From NCBI GenBank assembly GCA_964017185.1, contig OZ024869.1:56012761-56076760 (forward strand): a stretch of 64,000 nucleotides of DNA, written 5' to 3'. This document shows positions 12,680 to 24,461 of the stretch, piece by piece. This DNA comes from Rugalucina vietnamica. Taxonomy: Eukaryota > Mollusca > Bivalvia > Lucinida > Lucinidae. Below the pieces are notes generated by a model. The model saw only the letters and a list, made by a program, of their open reading frames with translations. It did no database searches and was not told the DNA's origin. Both the position numbers and the translations under genes were made by a program. The stretch's first letter is position 1. Each line of letters starts with the position of its first letter.

Positions 12680-13809
12680 TCATTTTCAAGGCCTGCCTTG
12701 TGAATTGGAAAATGCCCGTGTATTGTATAAAATAAAAAGAGTTTTAGGTGAAAACCAAATACCGTATTCGTTCTAATTAGCGCACATGCTCCAATAAGCG
12801 CACAGCCCGGTATTTTCTGAAAAACACACTGCTTCAATAGTATATTGGTATTTTACACTAATTCTACACATTAATACCGCATTAGAGGCATTAAAACTGA
12901 ACCTTAAATGATCGAAAACTACTTTCAAACAATTTGAATACATGAATGACATCACCATTGATAGATTTGAAGTTGTTATTTAAGCATTCTGATGAGCCGT
13001 TTTCCTAATTAGAACGGTATTTTGTTACCTTAACTTTAAGTTATTTTGAAAAGTTAACCGCACTGTGCGCTATTTAGAACGAATACGGAACATGTTTATT
13101 TCATCTCGTGAGTTGAAAACATAAACATTTTCATACGTGCTGCGCACTCGTGTCGTATCTGTCGGCAGCCAATGCTTGATTGTGGGTTGATGCGTTCATT
13201 TACGGTGTAGATACGTTTGTGTTACGGTTAAGATACGGAAAGATTCGAATCAATGCCTTCAGTTACATGTCATTACGTATTGTTACGGATGTTTCATCCG
13301 TGCAAAATTTTTGACTTTTTTCAAAATTTGGGCGCGGATGGAATCGGACTTGCATATACAATACGTTAAGATACGGACATATACGGAAAAGATACGAATT
13401 GTTACGGATATGACGGATAAATACGAAAGGCCAGTCCGCAGCGTCCGCAGCATCCGGATGTGCTAGTGTGACTGTAGTTTGTCCAAAACCTGCGTTTTCT
13501 TGCATCAGATTTCACCGTTATATACGCAAGAAAACGCAACATTACGTACCTGAAGGTGTATGTCTGTATCTAAACGGAACAGATGGTATCGAAAGGTATG
13601 TAGTTAAGTATCTTAACCGTATGTATTCGAATTTATCCGTAACTATCTACGAACGTATCCGTATCTTTCCTGAACTACCCGTATTTATTCGCATCTAAAA
13701 GTAATAAATTCATTAAGAACCGTTAGCCCCGCCCACAAAATTTTCGGATCGCTACGTACAGTATTCGCAACTATCTGCGGCATCCGTAAGCGCTAGTGTG
13801 ACCTAGGCA
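11792..13809. mobile_element. TTA-flanked DNA transposon, CCGTA-rich, non-autonomous (PIF/Harbinger-like?)
   Basis: The left end TGCCTAGGTCACACTAG and right end CTAGTGTGACCTAGGCA are perfect inverses, each next to TTA (11789-11791 and 13810-13812). Copy B of the surrounding repeat lacks the element at this point. A 3-bp TTA duplication fits PIF/Harbinger-type elements; the superfamily is inferred. Subterminal zones (11810-12215 and 13130-13800) are packed with ATCCGTA/TACGGAT-type motifs. An extra internal copy of the end (GCTAGTGTGAC) near 13460 suggests a composite element. No transposase frame was found. Confidence 0.7.
12762..13090. mobile_element. Nested MITE with CCGTATTCGTTCTAA ends
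   Basis: CCGTATTCGTTCTAATTAGC near 12763 is inverted as TTTAGAACGAATACGG near 13072. The body is AT-rich and non-coding. It sits inside the TTA-flanked element, which indicates a later insertion or an internal module. A 42-base T run lies just upstream at 12637-12678. Confidence 0.5.
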
Positions 13810-14280
13810 TTAGTAAAGCTCCAATGGCAAGTATGTACAATATAGCTTTATTACAGGGTTTGTACAACATAAAAGAGAAAAAAATATATCAGGCGGAAAC
13901 TATTAGCAATAAAATCAACGCAGATTGCGCTGGTGGATAGGTTAAATCTATGAAACATTGATCTTCTAAAGCCGATTAATGCTTCTTGTCTGAAAAGACT
14001 TACTATTGTATCGCCGGTACAGTTAAGTTCCAAATACTTGTTACTGTAATTTGTTAAAACAGCTTGGTTAAAGTTACGTGGCGGAAAGAAGCGTCTGTTC
14101 TTTAACTTATTGCGACCTAAGTATTGAGCCGATTTTGACTTAATAATGACTACGTTATAAAGCTTCAGTTGGTTTGTTGAGGTTTGATGATTGTCCATGC
14201 CTGAAACCACTGTTGTTCACCTCTATTCTTACCCTCTATTCTTACTCAGTCTTTAACTCTAGCATAAAGCGTTGAACGAT
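13810..14280 (+). repeat. Long modular repeat, copy A (right part)
   Basis: It continues copy A beyond the inserted element. TTATTACAGGGTTT, TCAGGCGGAAA and GCGCTGGTGGATAGGTTAAA here recur at 18076-18176 (copy B), 45317-45412 and, inverted, at 25565-25665. No gene is seen. 14281-14377 is unassigned AT-rich spacer. Confidence 0.65.
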
Positions 14281-15040
14281 TGATATTTGACAGCCATGGA
14301 AAAAAATATTATATCTTTTAATCTATGACTACTGCTAGAACTCGGCTTAAATAAATTAGATGGGCAACATTAACTATTCTGAAAACAAATTTAAAAGAAA
14401 ATCCAGGACTCATACACGATGGCGACGACATTTAGGTTATTATTTCTCATTAAATTGCTTTCATCTCCGAGACAAGCAGACATAATGAATACCTTTTTAA
14501 ATGATCGATATTTTGGTGTTTAAGAAACTGACTAGTGGGATAACCTCCGGAAAAAAAATTAAAACCTGCACGAAATGAAATTTGCTTGCACGTCAGATCA
14601 TGTCATATTGACCCTTGCGTCAAAATCCATTACGCTAACACACATATAAAACAATATATGATAAAAAAAATCTACGTATTTTTAATATTTTTATTTTGTC
14701 ATTGCAACTCTGTCATTTTAGCAGCAATATACATGTTTACACAATTACATGTGAGTGTCATTGCATCTATTAAACAAACATATTTTGAAGCCTTATGGTT
14801 GTCTACGCTAAAATGGTCGTTTAAATAGGCATGTTCTAGACTAAAATTATAGAAATTGCTGAAGTTCAATGTCATTTAGTATTGTTTTATTAATATTAAA
14901 TGTTTTCGCAGTTTATTTGTTCTACCATGACAGATTTCCCTAAGCATACTTGTTATTCTATTTACTTTCACATGAAAAGCCCATAAAAGGTATTGAAAGC
15001 AATATTCTGGTTTGTGTATCATCGACTATATCATCAGGAA

Positions 15041-15157
15041 AACATGTCCGTGCAATATATACCCCCTTAAACCCCACTTTTATATAGCAAAACTGGGGTT
15101 TGCAGGGGCATATCTATTTTTCTCATTTTTGCTCCAAAACATAGATTGTGGGTACTA

Positions 15158-15202
<45 letters not shown>

Positions 15203-15606
15203 TTTGTTTGATTCAGTTTTACGTCCCTTTCAAGCTTTTTCACTCATATCGAGACGAATCAATCGGTAGGTGGGGCGAAAACCGGAGTACCCGGGGAAAA
15301 ACCACCTGACACACCCGCAAGCAGAACATGGCTTGTCTCACATATGAATTCGTGCCCCGTGCGAGGCGCGAACCCACATCGGTGAGATGATCGAATGATC
15401 AAGAGCACTGAAGTCAGCGACCTTAACCACTCGGCCACGGGGGCCGCCCGGGTACTCGTTAGAACCGCCTCAGCGAGTCGGTTCTAACATATACCCACAA
15501 TCTATGTTTGGAGCCAAAATAAGAAAAATTTAATACCATTTTTTTTCTACTGAACATTTTCATTTTTTACAACTTTAAAAATCTCTGTATATTGCATGGA
15601 CATGTT
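15041..15606. mobile_element. Palindromic MITE family P, copy 1 (interrupted by a SINE)
   Basis: The ends are AACATGTCCGTGCAATATA and an inverse ending GGACATGTT. The arms share GCTCCAAAACATAGATTGTG and its inverse. ATCGACTATAT occurs immediately outside both sides (15019 and 15618) but only once at the matching place in copy A (near 9268). This points to a direct duplication of about 11 bp, as seen with Mutator-like elements. A SINE fills the loop. Confidence 0.75.
15157..15449 (-). mobile_element. tRNA-headed SINE, copy a
   Basis: On the minus strand: a tRNA-like head with TGGCCGAGTGGTTAAGG (A box) and GGGTTCGCGCC (B box), a central block CTGCTTGCGGGTGTGTCAGG through TTTTCGCCCCACC, then a tail region and an (AAT)n tract. 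It is flanked by 7-bp direct repeats GGGTACT (15150-15156 and 15450-15456), so it landed in the loop of MITE P. Copies occur at 47806 and 58121. The architecture resembles the tRNA-headed, conserved-domain SINEs described from clams (RUDI/V-SINE type); the name is an inference. Confidence 0.85.
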
Positions 15607-16388
15607 TTCATAATGCCATCGACTATATGATAGAAATGATGGAATTGGAATTTCTAAAGTCAACTTTGATATGAATTTCCGCCTAATTAAAACTATCACT
15701 TTTCTTGTGGTGGTTGCTAGAGAGACTTTGAACAGAGACTAGTTAGAATTGCTCTTCAACTAAGACACACTAATAAAACAATCGCGAGACCGGGGTACAT
15801 TCTGAATCTGAAGGGTTTACTGGTTAACGTACGGAAAGAGCCACAGGTTGTTGAACTGACACCGAAAGGGGACATCTTGCCTTGATATTATACACAATGT
15901 ATGCATCATTGGGTCTTTAGCCAAAGTCGCATGCGCAAAAGCTATCAGAGAAGATCGTGTTAAATGGCTTTGGGATAAAAAAAGGACTGTATTTAGAGCA
16001 GAGTTTTTTTGTTAACGATGGAACTGAAATTGACCATCATGTTGTCTGGTAAACGAAATATTTCAATAAAAACAGCGGGCTACCCGAATGAAATGTTTCC
16101 AATCTCCTAGATCCAATTTGTCTTTCAGCATATTGCCAAGGAAAATAATCATTTTTCTCCTTAAACTGGCGTTTCCACATGAGCCTATTTCATTTCATCT
16201 GATTACAGCATAGATATGTCCTTTTCGAGACACTTTGTTAATTTGACACCAGCTTGGCATCTTATTCAAATGTCAAATGACTTAGTAAATCTATCCCTCT
16301 CGTGGTTTAAAAAGCCTCAAGGGAGAAATGGCTAGGCTAACAAGGTCTACAGTTTCTCAAGATTATTTCACCAAAATTTACATTATTA

Positions 16389-16448
<60 letters not shown>

Positions 16449-16974
16449 TGGGGGGGGGGGGTGAAGGCGAGAGAATCCTAGGAGAATAATTAAATCCATA
16501 TGCGAACAGACAGGTGACCCCAGCAGACATTGTCATGGTCGATTGATTTTAACAACTCGGCAATGGGGATCGCATTGATCTTGTACAATCTCGAATTTCT
16601 CATGTCTACACAACAGGGGTTGTCTCAAGGCATACTCCTAGCTGGTTTTGAGATGTGAAACCCATACAACAACAACAGCACAATACGCTGTATTATTCAT
16701 TTCATATAATAAGCATGGATTGTTTTATTATCGCCACCATTAATAGTTGTTAGAATTGAAATGGATTTTAACATTGTTACCGTGACGACAATGTAGGCTC
16801 ATTGCCAGACTGAATGAAGCCATGTGGACAAAGCGTCCATTGCAACTAATCTTTTAACGGAATGGATAAGCTAAGCCTGGCCATTTGGGATGCTTTGAAT
16901 AGAAGAAGTAGTTCGCACAGTCTCTCTTGTAGATTAAGATTCTTTTCTGTAATCCTACTACTGTTACATCAGGA

Positions 16975-17240
16975 AAACATGTCCGGGAAATGTGTACCCC
17001 TCAAAACCCACTTTTATATAGCAAAACTGGGGTATACAGGGGTATACCTATTTTTTTCTTATTTTTGCTCCAAAACATAGATTGTGGGTACTCGTTAGAA
17101 CCGCCTCGGCAAAGCGGTTCTAACGCGTACCCACAATCTATGTTTTGGAGCAAAAATAAGAAAAAACGCAATAAATTTTATACTGATAATTTTCAGTTTT
17201 TACATCTTAAAAAATTCTATGTATATTTCACGGGCATGTT
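16975..17240. mobile_element. Palindromic MITE family P, copy 2
   Basis: The arms are intact: AACATGTCCGGGAAATG against CACGGGCATGTT at the ends, and TTGCTCCAAAACATAGATTG against its inverse around the loop GTTAGAACCGCCTCGGC. TGTTAC lies just outside both sides (about 16962 and 17249). It is the uninterrupted form of the element at 15041. Confidence 0.8.
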
Positions 17241-18710
17241 TCTGCTTAGTGTTACCCCGTTGTCTTAGCTTGTTTTCGTAATGATCAGTGCAGGTACACA
17301 AACAACAACATGTTCATAATGAAAATAAAGCAGCAGATATCGTCGATGAATACTATTAGAGAGATGCAAGGTCTATAAACCCCAATTTAATAACTTCAAT
17401 AATGGTTTTGATGGTATAAAATACACAATAGAGACGATTAATTCAGTTGATCCTCGCTGATTAGCAGAAAAATCCTCTCATCATTTGACTGCCACTATAA
17501 CGTCAACAAACTCATAGGTATGGTAAACTGAGGAGTGCTGATAATTAACATCCCTGTCAACCATTTTAGTCATGCCGGGAAGAAGCCATGGGTATTTACC
17601 AGTAATATGAGAAGCTACTGTGTCTTGCTCAATGATACTATGCAGTGGAGGTAGGTATCGAACCTAGGACCTGTCACCCAGGAGTTGGTGACAAGGCGAA
17701 GTTTAGAATCTTATCTCAATGTTCTTATTTGCCAATATCACACGCGATTCTAAACAGAAAAAAAGATGTCGGTTCTTTCGGCACCAGTTGAAATCAGGGC
17801 ACCCAAAGGATGTACATCACAAAGTCCAAACTCATTTAATCCATTCGAACCCAGACAGTTTCGAGGTGCATAGCTACAACCGCATAGGGAAGTGTGACCG
17901 TGTGCCCGGTAGTAGTGTATGTAATTATCACGTTTAGTTTTCTTTGAAACGACTTGAAATTATATACAAACACAAGCAGGATGGTTCTTGGATATTATGT
18001 CCCGGGTTGCATCCTTAACATCGACTGTCCGATTGCTTTGCTTACGTAGTAAACTCCTACAGCAAGTATGTAGCCTTATTACAGGGTTTTATATAACAAT
18101 AAAGAGAAACTTTTAATCAGGCGGAAAGTAGTAACAATAAAGACAATGCATTTTGCGCTGGTGGATAGGTTAAATCTGTGAAATATTGATCTTGTAAAGC
18201 CGATTAATGCTGCTTGTCTGTAAAGACAAATATCACGACACAACAAAGTTCTATACTTGTTGCTACCATCGAATTGAAGAGCTTAGTCAGTGCTACATGA
18301 TGATGATTTGCGAAACGAAGCTCTTGTTTTGTAACTTAATACGAACTAAGCATTGAGTAGATTTTTATAACGACAACGTTATAACAATGTCAGTGTTATA
18401 TAGCTTCAGTTGTTTTCGTTGAGAATTTATTTGTGCGCTGTAAAGGACTTGCTAACCCCTGTCCATTCTATGGCGGTTGTTTTGTTGTTATTCCTTCTTG
18501 ATGTTACTTTGATTATAAATATTATATGCCGTTCTATGATGTTTTTTTTTAATTTGATTACGTATGTATTATACCGCCACTGTCAAGAAACAATTGAAGT
18601 TCAAGGCCAGTTTCAGTTTCCAAGTCGTCTTTAACTCTCAAAAGCAATAACCATTTACGATCGTCCATCCACCCTACACACTTCAGTACAGATGTTTCAT
18701 GAATAAAAAT

Positions 18711-19100
18711 TAAACTGAGATCCTTTAAGAGCAGTAAACATATTAATGAGAAAGGGTATGGGCCATACCGCGGTTTTGGCTACTTTAGCCTCTTCAGTGA
18801 CCCTTTTGATTTGGCAACATGGAGCCAAAAAGAATTACTGTAATATTGCAATTTTCAACAGGATTGACGACAGAAAGACTATAATAATAATCCAAATGGG
18901 GCCAAATGTATTAAACGTTGGTTAGAAAATAAATATAAACCGATAATAATTTTCTGATTTCTCAGAATACCCTCGCTGATCTCAAAGGACCAAAAGGAAA
19001 ATATAATCTGCACTATGAATGATGTACGGGGAGACTTTTAGGGCCGCTTTATGGAAAACCTGTTTTGTGTGGAACTTATGTAGTTTCGTGTGATGGCCTG
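18711..19100. repeat. Diverged dispersed repeat, inverse of 7290-7710
   Basis: CTTTAAGAGCAGTAAAC, GCCTCTTCAGTGACCC and CCCTCGCTGATCTCAAAGG match the reverse complement of 7450-7700. No gene is seen. Confidence 0.6.
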
Positions 19101-20853
19101 TACTGTCACTGATTACAGTACTAGTAGTCCGGCAGGAATATGGGATATTTTCACTGGACCTGGTAATCAGGTATAAAGTTTTTTTCTTGATGGATTCCTT
19201 TACTATATGCATTGTCTTTCAAGAATCTGACTGATGACACTTTGTCATCATTGGGGGTTTTGAGAAATTCAAGATGGTGTCCAATATGTCTGCCAAATAC
19301 AGGGATTTCAAATATAATTTTAGTTATAATAAATTTTAAAGTATTTCTGTGCTTATTTTGTCATCAAATCATGACTGATGATTAAAGGTGAAGCTTCACT
19401 CTTTGTAAGAAAGCTGTAAACATCAATCTTTTCAAGATGGCATCCAAAATGGCCGCCAGAAATATATTTTTCAACCAAATCATTATTCATTGACCTAAAA
19501 GTATTGTTGTTTTTATTTTAATGACATTAATAATGGGGACAATTAAAGGTGAAGCTTAATTCCTTTTAAGAAAGCTGTTAACATAAGATCTTTCAAGGTG
19601 GCATCCAAAATGGCTGCCAGAAATATGTGATTTTTCTATAGTTTTCATGTCGGTGCAAAATTGGCTAAAAAGGCCTGGGTATGATGATGCCATATATCTT
19701 ATTAAGTCCATTAACAAGTATTTTGCCTACATTTTAATGAATAAAAGTGTTGATGCATCTCAATATCTAATGAAAAGTACAGATTTAACGCAATAGAAGA
19801 CTATATGCTCACAGTTCTAATATTGTATGAAATGACATGAAATGACAAGTCGGTGAATATGATCCACGAATAAATGGCTTCAATGTAATTGTATATTTAA
19901 CACAAAGCAGTTATCGTTAGGCAATAACTTCAACAGTAGCATAAACATAAACAGTGTAGCATAATAGGTTGACACAAAGATTTGTTAGCTTGTATATGTC
20001 TGTCCAATTTGATCAGATTCTTTGCTCCATACGTGGAAATAATAGTGACAATCTACTAAGCACACAGTGGGTACTTATATGGTTTATAATGTCCAGGTTT
20101 CCATATTAATAAGTAATGCTGTGTATGAATTGTTATATTCTTACCAGACCAGATGCGTCTGCTGAAAATTAGAATGAAGGGTCTGGTTTCCTGTCCACTG
20201 AGTGGTTTGACTCAAAACTCAACTATAATTGAGCCGCGACGTGAGAAAAAAAACAGTCTTCGGGGTTTCCGACGAGGTCTGACACAGAAACAGCTTTAGC
20301 TTGTAAATTTGCTTTGAACTCAATTTCATGTTGAGGTAAAGAAGACTGTATTAGAATAGAACTTCCACCAGAAGCTCTGGCACAATCACAGTGGCTGTGA
20401 TTGTAAACATTAATGACTTAAAAAGTAAAGTTGTCGTCAGTTTTCAGAAAAGTTTCTTGAAGACAGAAAACAGACGGTCCTAGAAGAGTTAAAGAGTAAC
20501 ATCAATTCATCATAACGTGGTTTAATTCCTCGACAATTCCACTGTATACATGTAATTCTTTGTTTATTCTTTCCATCAAATAATTTTCAGAGAATTAAGA
20601 ACTTGACCTTTCTTTATTATAAAAGACAGGAACCTACTTTCAGTATTGGTAATTCTAGGAAGATGCAATTTGCGAGGACTAGGAGGAGTGATATCCTCTT
20701 CCATGCTCTTACCAAGACAGTCATAGTAATTCTCAGATCTAAAGAGGTCATCAGCCCCTTTAGGTATTTTCTCGGACAGAATATTCTGGGTTTTTTTCCT
20801 TTGCTGAGTGAGGTTTTGATGGTGGAAGAGGCTTTCCTCCAGCAGCTGAAGGT

Positions 20854-21880
20854 TTACCCCTTGCTTTGCACATGGGAAGGATTGCCTCCTGCTAGTGCAG
20901 GGGATACTTTACCTCCTGCAGTCTGGTTGGTACCAGAAGGGGCATCGCCTCCTGAATTTTTATGTTTTTTTTTAATCTGAACGTCATATGTTTCATCAGT
21001 TTGCGTCATGGCATCAACTAGTTTGACTTGTGTGCCAGCACTTTTTATGATGCTGGCGTAGTTCTTGTTTGTCGTGGACGATTGCTGTTCTACAATTTTT
21101 CGCGCTTCGATGAAGGGCAGATTTCTTGTATATTTTATCTTAAGGAGCTCCTTTTCTTTGTGCCAAGTCGGACAGTCATGCGAAAAAGTTGGGTTTGGGT
21201 CACTGCAGTTGACGCACTTTGCTGCTTTCTCAAAGTTGCGATCATCACTGCAGTGTTTCTCTTCTCCAAAGTTTGAGAAGCCTTCGTGGTGCAGTGGTTA
21301 TGCCACTTGCCTTGTAAACCAGGGGTCGCAGGTTCTCCAGTCCGTCGGATGGGACTATAAACCGAGGTCCCGTCTCCATATGACCTTAGCTGTTGGTGAG
21401 ACGTTAAACCCCAATCAACCAACCTCTCCATAGTTTGCACATACTTTTTTCCTGGTACATCTACTTTCATGATGGCCGAAAAACTGGCAATTGTAACATC
21501 GTAGAGGATTTGGTACGCATACCTCTACGTTCACAGATGTATATATGCTGCTTTTATTTTCTTTGGCAATAAGGGTGTATTGAAAGTCAAAACGTAAGTG
21601 TTTGTTCGTTTGAGGACACCGTTTCTGTGAACGTGAATGTTTCGAATCTCTTTGACACCTTGAGTTTTGAGTTTTCACTTTGAGACTGCACGACTAAGAA
21701 GCGCGATACATTCGAAGCTGACTGTGACGTTGATTGTGTAATGGGGTGTTGAGTTGATGGTTCATAATCCGAAGATTCAACCGACTCTTCAGTGAATTTC
21801 TTACTCTTGGATGTAGTTTGTGACGATTGTTATTCGGATCTCTCATAATTAAATAGATGGATGATTCATCTCAAATGCGC
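20854..21880 (-). pseudogene. LINE ORF1 (gag-like) remnant with zinc knuckles, split by a SINE
   Basis: The minus strand encodes a nucleic-acid-binding gag-like protein of a non-LTR retrotransposon, which would coat the element RNA. Reading downstream: a Ser/Thr-rich lead, the motif VPNPLRCYNCQFFGH with a complete CX2CX4HX4C knuckle (near 21470), a degenerate second knuckle (CANYG, where a Cys is replaced by Tyr), then the SINE. Beyond it follow CVNCSDPNPTFSHDCPTW and an EKELLKIK...PFIEARKIV segment, ending at a stop at 20854-20856. This order is typical of ORF1 in Jockey/I-type LINEs. No ORF2 is attached. Long plus-strand frames here (20603-20980, 21028-21433) are antisense shadows. Confidence 0.75.
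21276..21424 (+). mobile_element. tRNA-Thr-derived SINE
   Basis: A tRNA-like head (TGGTGCAGTGGTTATGCCAC as D arm/A box, and a CTTGTAA anticodon loop giving TGT, threonine) is followed by a degenerate B box and a tail ending GACGTTAAACCCCAATCAAC. It is flanked by 13-bp direct repeats TCTCCAAAGTTTG (21263-21275) and TCTCCATAGTTTG (21425-21437), with one mismatch. It sits in the antisense orientation inside the LINE ORF1 remnant. Confidence 0.85.
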
Positions 21881-22219
21881 TCCGCCCTCCATTTAGCACT
21901 ACAAGGGAACACATAAAATGAGTGGCTTTTCAACTCAAAAGTGTTAGAAATACACAGAGATATACTCGAACAATCTTGATGCTTACACGATTGGCCCGTT
22001 GAGTCGCCGCCTTCTAGGAATGATAAAGATAGAAAGACGTTTATGGGCATATGGTAGGTATCAAGGACGATACTGGTTCCGCAAGAGGGGGGGGGGCGAC
22101 CGGCCAATTCTAACGCAGGTCTGGCACGGGACGGATTTAAATCATGTTTTGTTTTTAATCATGCACCTTATTGGACACATTTTTCTATGTAATGGCTGAG
22201 AAGTGCTTATATCTGATGA
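21881..22219. other. Unassigned spacer
   Basis: No gene or RNA is recognised. It contains a 10-base G run near 22087-22096. Confidence 0.5.
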
Positions 22220-22920
22220 GTTCATAATCTCCCTATTGTCAAAACTATTAAACATCACAGACTTTCCACATTATGGCAGCCATCTTGGACATCATCTATG
22301 ATTAACAAATGTTAATGCCAAGACTGTTGAGTTAAAAGCACTACGAATGAATCCATAATTGCTATGAACAATATCACTGAAAATCAATATTCTGGCAGCC
22401 ATCTTTGAAAACTATTGGCAATCAAATAAGAACCATATTGTGGCAGCCATCTTAAACATCGTGATTCAACGACAAATCTGTGAAATTATGACACAATCAG
22501 ATATGTGAATCTGGACAGTTTTTATAGAAAACAATGTATGTTGATATGCTAAATGCATTGTCAAAACTGTTAAAATTACCGAAAATCGATATTCTGGCAG
22601 CCTTCTTGGACACCATCTTTGATTCACCAGTATATTTAGAATGGCTATGGTCAGATAAGTTGCTGTGTGCAATATGTGAAGGAAAAATGCATTTTTGATT
22701 CATTTACGGGGCGAAAAGTACCATTATATCAAAACTTTGAATTTCAGGAAGACCTTTTGGACGCCATCTTGATTTTCTCAAATTCCCCAATGATGACAAG
22801 GTGTCATCAATTGGATTCTTTGAAGACAATGCCTAACCAACACGAATCAGTAAAGAAAAAAACTTTATACCTCATTACCAGGTCAAATTGATTTCCTGCT
22901 GGACTATAGGCATACACTGG

Positions 22921-23225
22921 TAGGATGCAAAAACAGGACAACAACACGAGACTCGATTTGACTATAATCTGAAAGAATGCTCCTAAAAAGTGCTGATAGC
23001 TGATAGTTACATAGACCCATTCGAGAGCAAGGACTTTTATGTACTTCTTTTTGAGTATTGTAAAACACCTATGCTTTATCAATTTGACGACAAGCCATGG
23101 TATACTCTCAACTTTGGTAAATCTGTAAAAGAGACGTAGTCAATCGATTTTTCGCCACGGTTAGCCAAGTGAGCAGCTATTTCTCAAATGGTGGCTACTC
23201 ACTTACCTGCTCTGAAGTATGAAAA

Positions 23226-23256
<31 letters not shown>

Positions 23257-23430
23257 GACGTAAACATAACAAACGTCTACACCAAAACGTGATGTAAAGA
23301 GAACCACCACAGAAATACTGTCTTGGAACAGTAAGTATAACAAAACTACTGCGGAGCTTAAACAGGTGAAATAGACGCTTAAACTCCCTCTCACACACAA
23401 CTATTACGCAGAAAAAACCGGTTTCGTAAG
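22921..23430. other. Unassigned AT-rich stretch with poly-A
   Basis: It holds an A run of 28 bases at 23221-23248. Frames here are short and are driven by the homopolymer. No domain is recognised. Confidence 0.5.
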
Positions 23431-23705
23431 CTTAGACCTTAACATCAGATTAAGATTATTAGCTTTTCAACAAATTGCTTCCATCTTCGAGACAAGGAGA
23501 CATAATGAATACCTTTTAAATGATCGATATTTGAGCGTTTAAGAAACTGACTGACGGGATGTCTATGAAAACTCTCTAATTAAGTTTAATCGTGCACGAA
23601 ATATAACTTGCATGCACGTTTGATAATGCCATATTGACCCTGGCGTTTGAATACATTACCCCTATAGGTCTATAAAATGAAAATTGTTAAACATCATCTG
23701 ATAAA
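23431..23705 (+). repeat. Long modular repeat, copy C (fragment)
   Basis: CAAATTGCTTCCATCTTCGAGACAAG, the CATAATGAATACC block and GATCGATATTTGAGCGTTTAAG match 8734-8810, 14450-14530 and, inverted, 29440-29520 and 35680-35740. Confidence 0.7.
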
Positions 23706-23949
23706 TTGAGCCCCGACGGGAGAAAACCGGTCTTCGGGGTTTCCGACCAAGTCCGACACAAACCGGTCTGTGCAGCCACAGAACTTGAGTGGCTAGAAAC
23801 TTGAAATTTTGGATTTAGGAAGAAGAGGAATTGTACTATCCGTATAGCGAAAACAAAGGCGCTGATCAGCTTCGCAGTTACTGCGAAGCTGATCTGCGCC
23901 TTTGTTTTCGCATAGGCAAAAACCCGGTTTTACTCTCGATGCGGCTCAA
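23706..23949. mobile_element. Palindromic MITE family H, copy 3
   Basis: This is the best-preserved copy. The ends TTGAGCC...GGCTCAA extend inward as imperfect inverses (GAGAAAACCGG against CCGGTTTTACTC), and the central hairpin GGCGCTGATCAGCTTCGCAG/CTGCGAAGCTGATCTGCGCC is intact. Confidence 0.85.
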
Positions 23950-24461
23950 TAATTGTTTGATTTGTGGCTTAACGGCCCAGTCAACAGCTATGGTCGGGAC
24001 GTTGACTCCATTTCATGGGGCTTCTTTCCAACATAAGACACCCAAAATGTGCAGATGGTCAGTCAGTAGTCTATGAGCTTTGACTGGAGGATTAAGCAGC
24101 CCATCTATATCTCAGCGTCAAATACTGACAAATAGGCGTGAGGCCATATAGCAAATGGGCCGTCAGTGTTAAATTCAAATGATTAGGTCGCTTAAATTCA
24201 ATGATTAGGTAGCAGTGAATAAACAAACAATCGGGATTCAAGTAAAGTATAGGGGGCATGCTACCCAATCTCTAGCCTCCAACACCTAAAATCTTAGGAC
24301 AGATCAGCAGAATGGCCATAAGGTAGACGCATGCGCTGTAGGTTTTAATTACCTACCAGTGATGAATATCTAAATTGCTGGTTGTGAATTGATACCTCCT
24401 CTATTGAATTTTACCAACATCCTTACCTATAATTGCCCAATGCTCAACTTTTTATCAGTTC
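23950..24461. repeat. Diverged repeat, shared with 28160-28460
   Basis: CTTAACGGCCCAGTCAACAGC, TGACTCCATTTCATGGG, GATGGTCAGTCA and CAGCCCATCTAT have close counterparts at 28187-28415 in the same order. No gene is seen. Confidence 0.55.

Larger units (their letters stand above)
14378..18710 (+). repeat. Long modular repeat, copy B
   Basis: This is the longest run of the modular repeat, colinear with copy A. It contains two AACATGTCC palindromic MITEs (15041 and 16975), one with a SINE inside, a long (ATT)n tract at 16380-16447 and a G run at 16449-16459. 17370-17700 recurs inverted at 47100-47440, and includes a tRNA-like minus-strand stretch with GGTTCGATACC-type B box near 17655. 17945-18440 recurs at 45170-45620. 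There is no open frame of interest. Confidence 0.7.
19100..22920. mobile_element. Large inverted-repeat region (arms 19100-19650 and 22220-22920)
   Basis: TGATGACACTTTGTCATCATTGG (19222) corresponds inverted to sequence near 22790-22812. CCTGGTAATCAGGTATAAAG (19159) corresponds inverted to 22867-22888, and AGATGGCATCCAAAATGG-type blocks of the left arm correspond to the CCATCTTG-type blocks of the right arm. The left arm contains about three tandem units of about 162 bp (starts 19270, 19433, 19594). The centre holds a LINE ORF1 remnant, a fragment of MITE H (20229-20300) and unassigned AT-rich DNA. Whether the arms are one transposon or two inverted copies is not settled. Confidence 0.55.

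Noticed and set aside
12610..12837. Lys-rich minus-strand frame
   Set aside because: Created by the 42-base T run.
20603..21433. Plus-strand protein genes of 125 and 122 codons
   Set aside because: They are antisense to a recognisable LINE ORF1 remnant and show no domain.
23195..23400. Phe-rich minus-strand frames
   Set aside because: Created by the 28-base A run; both frames overlap it.
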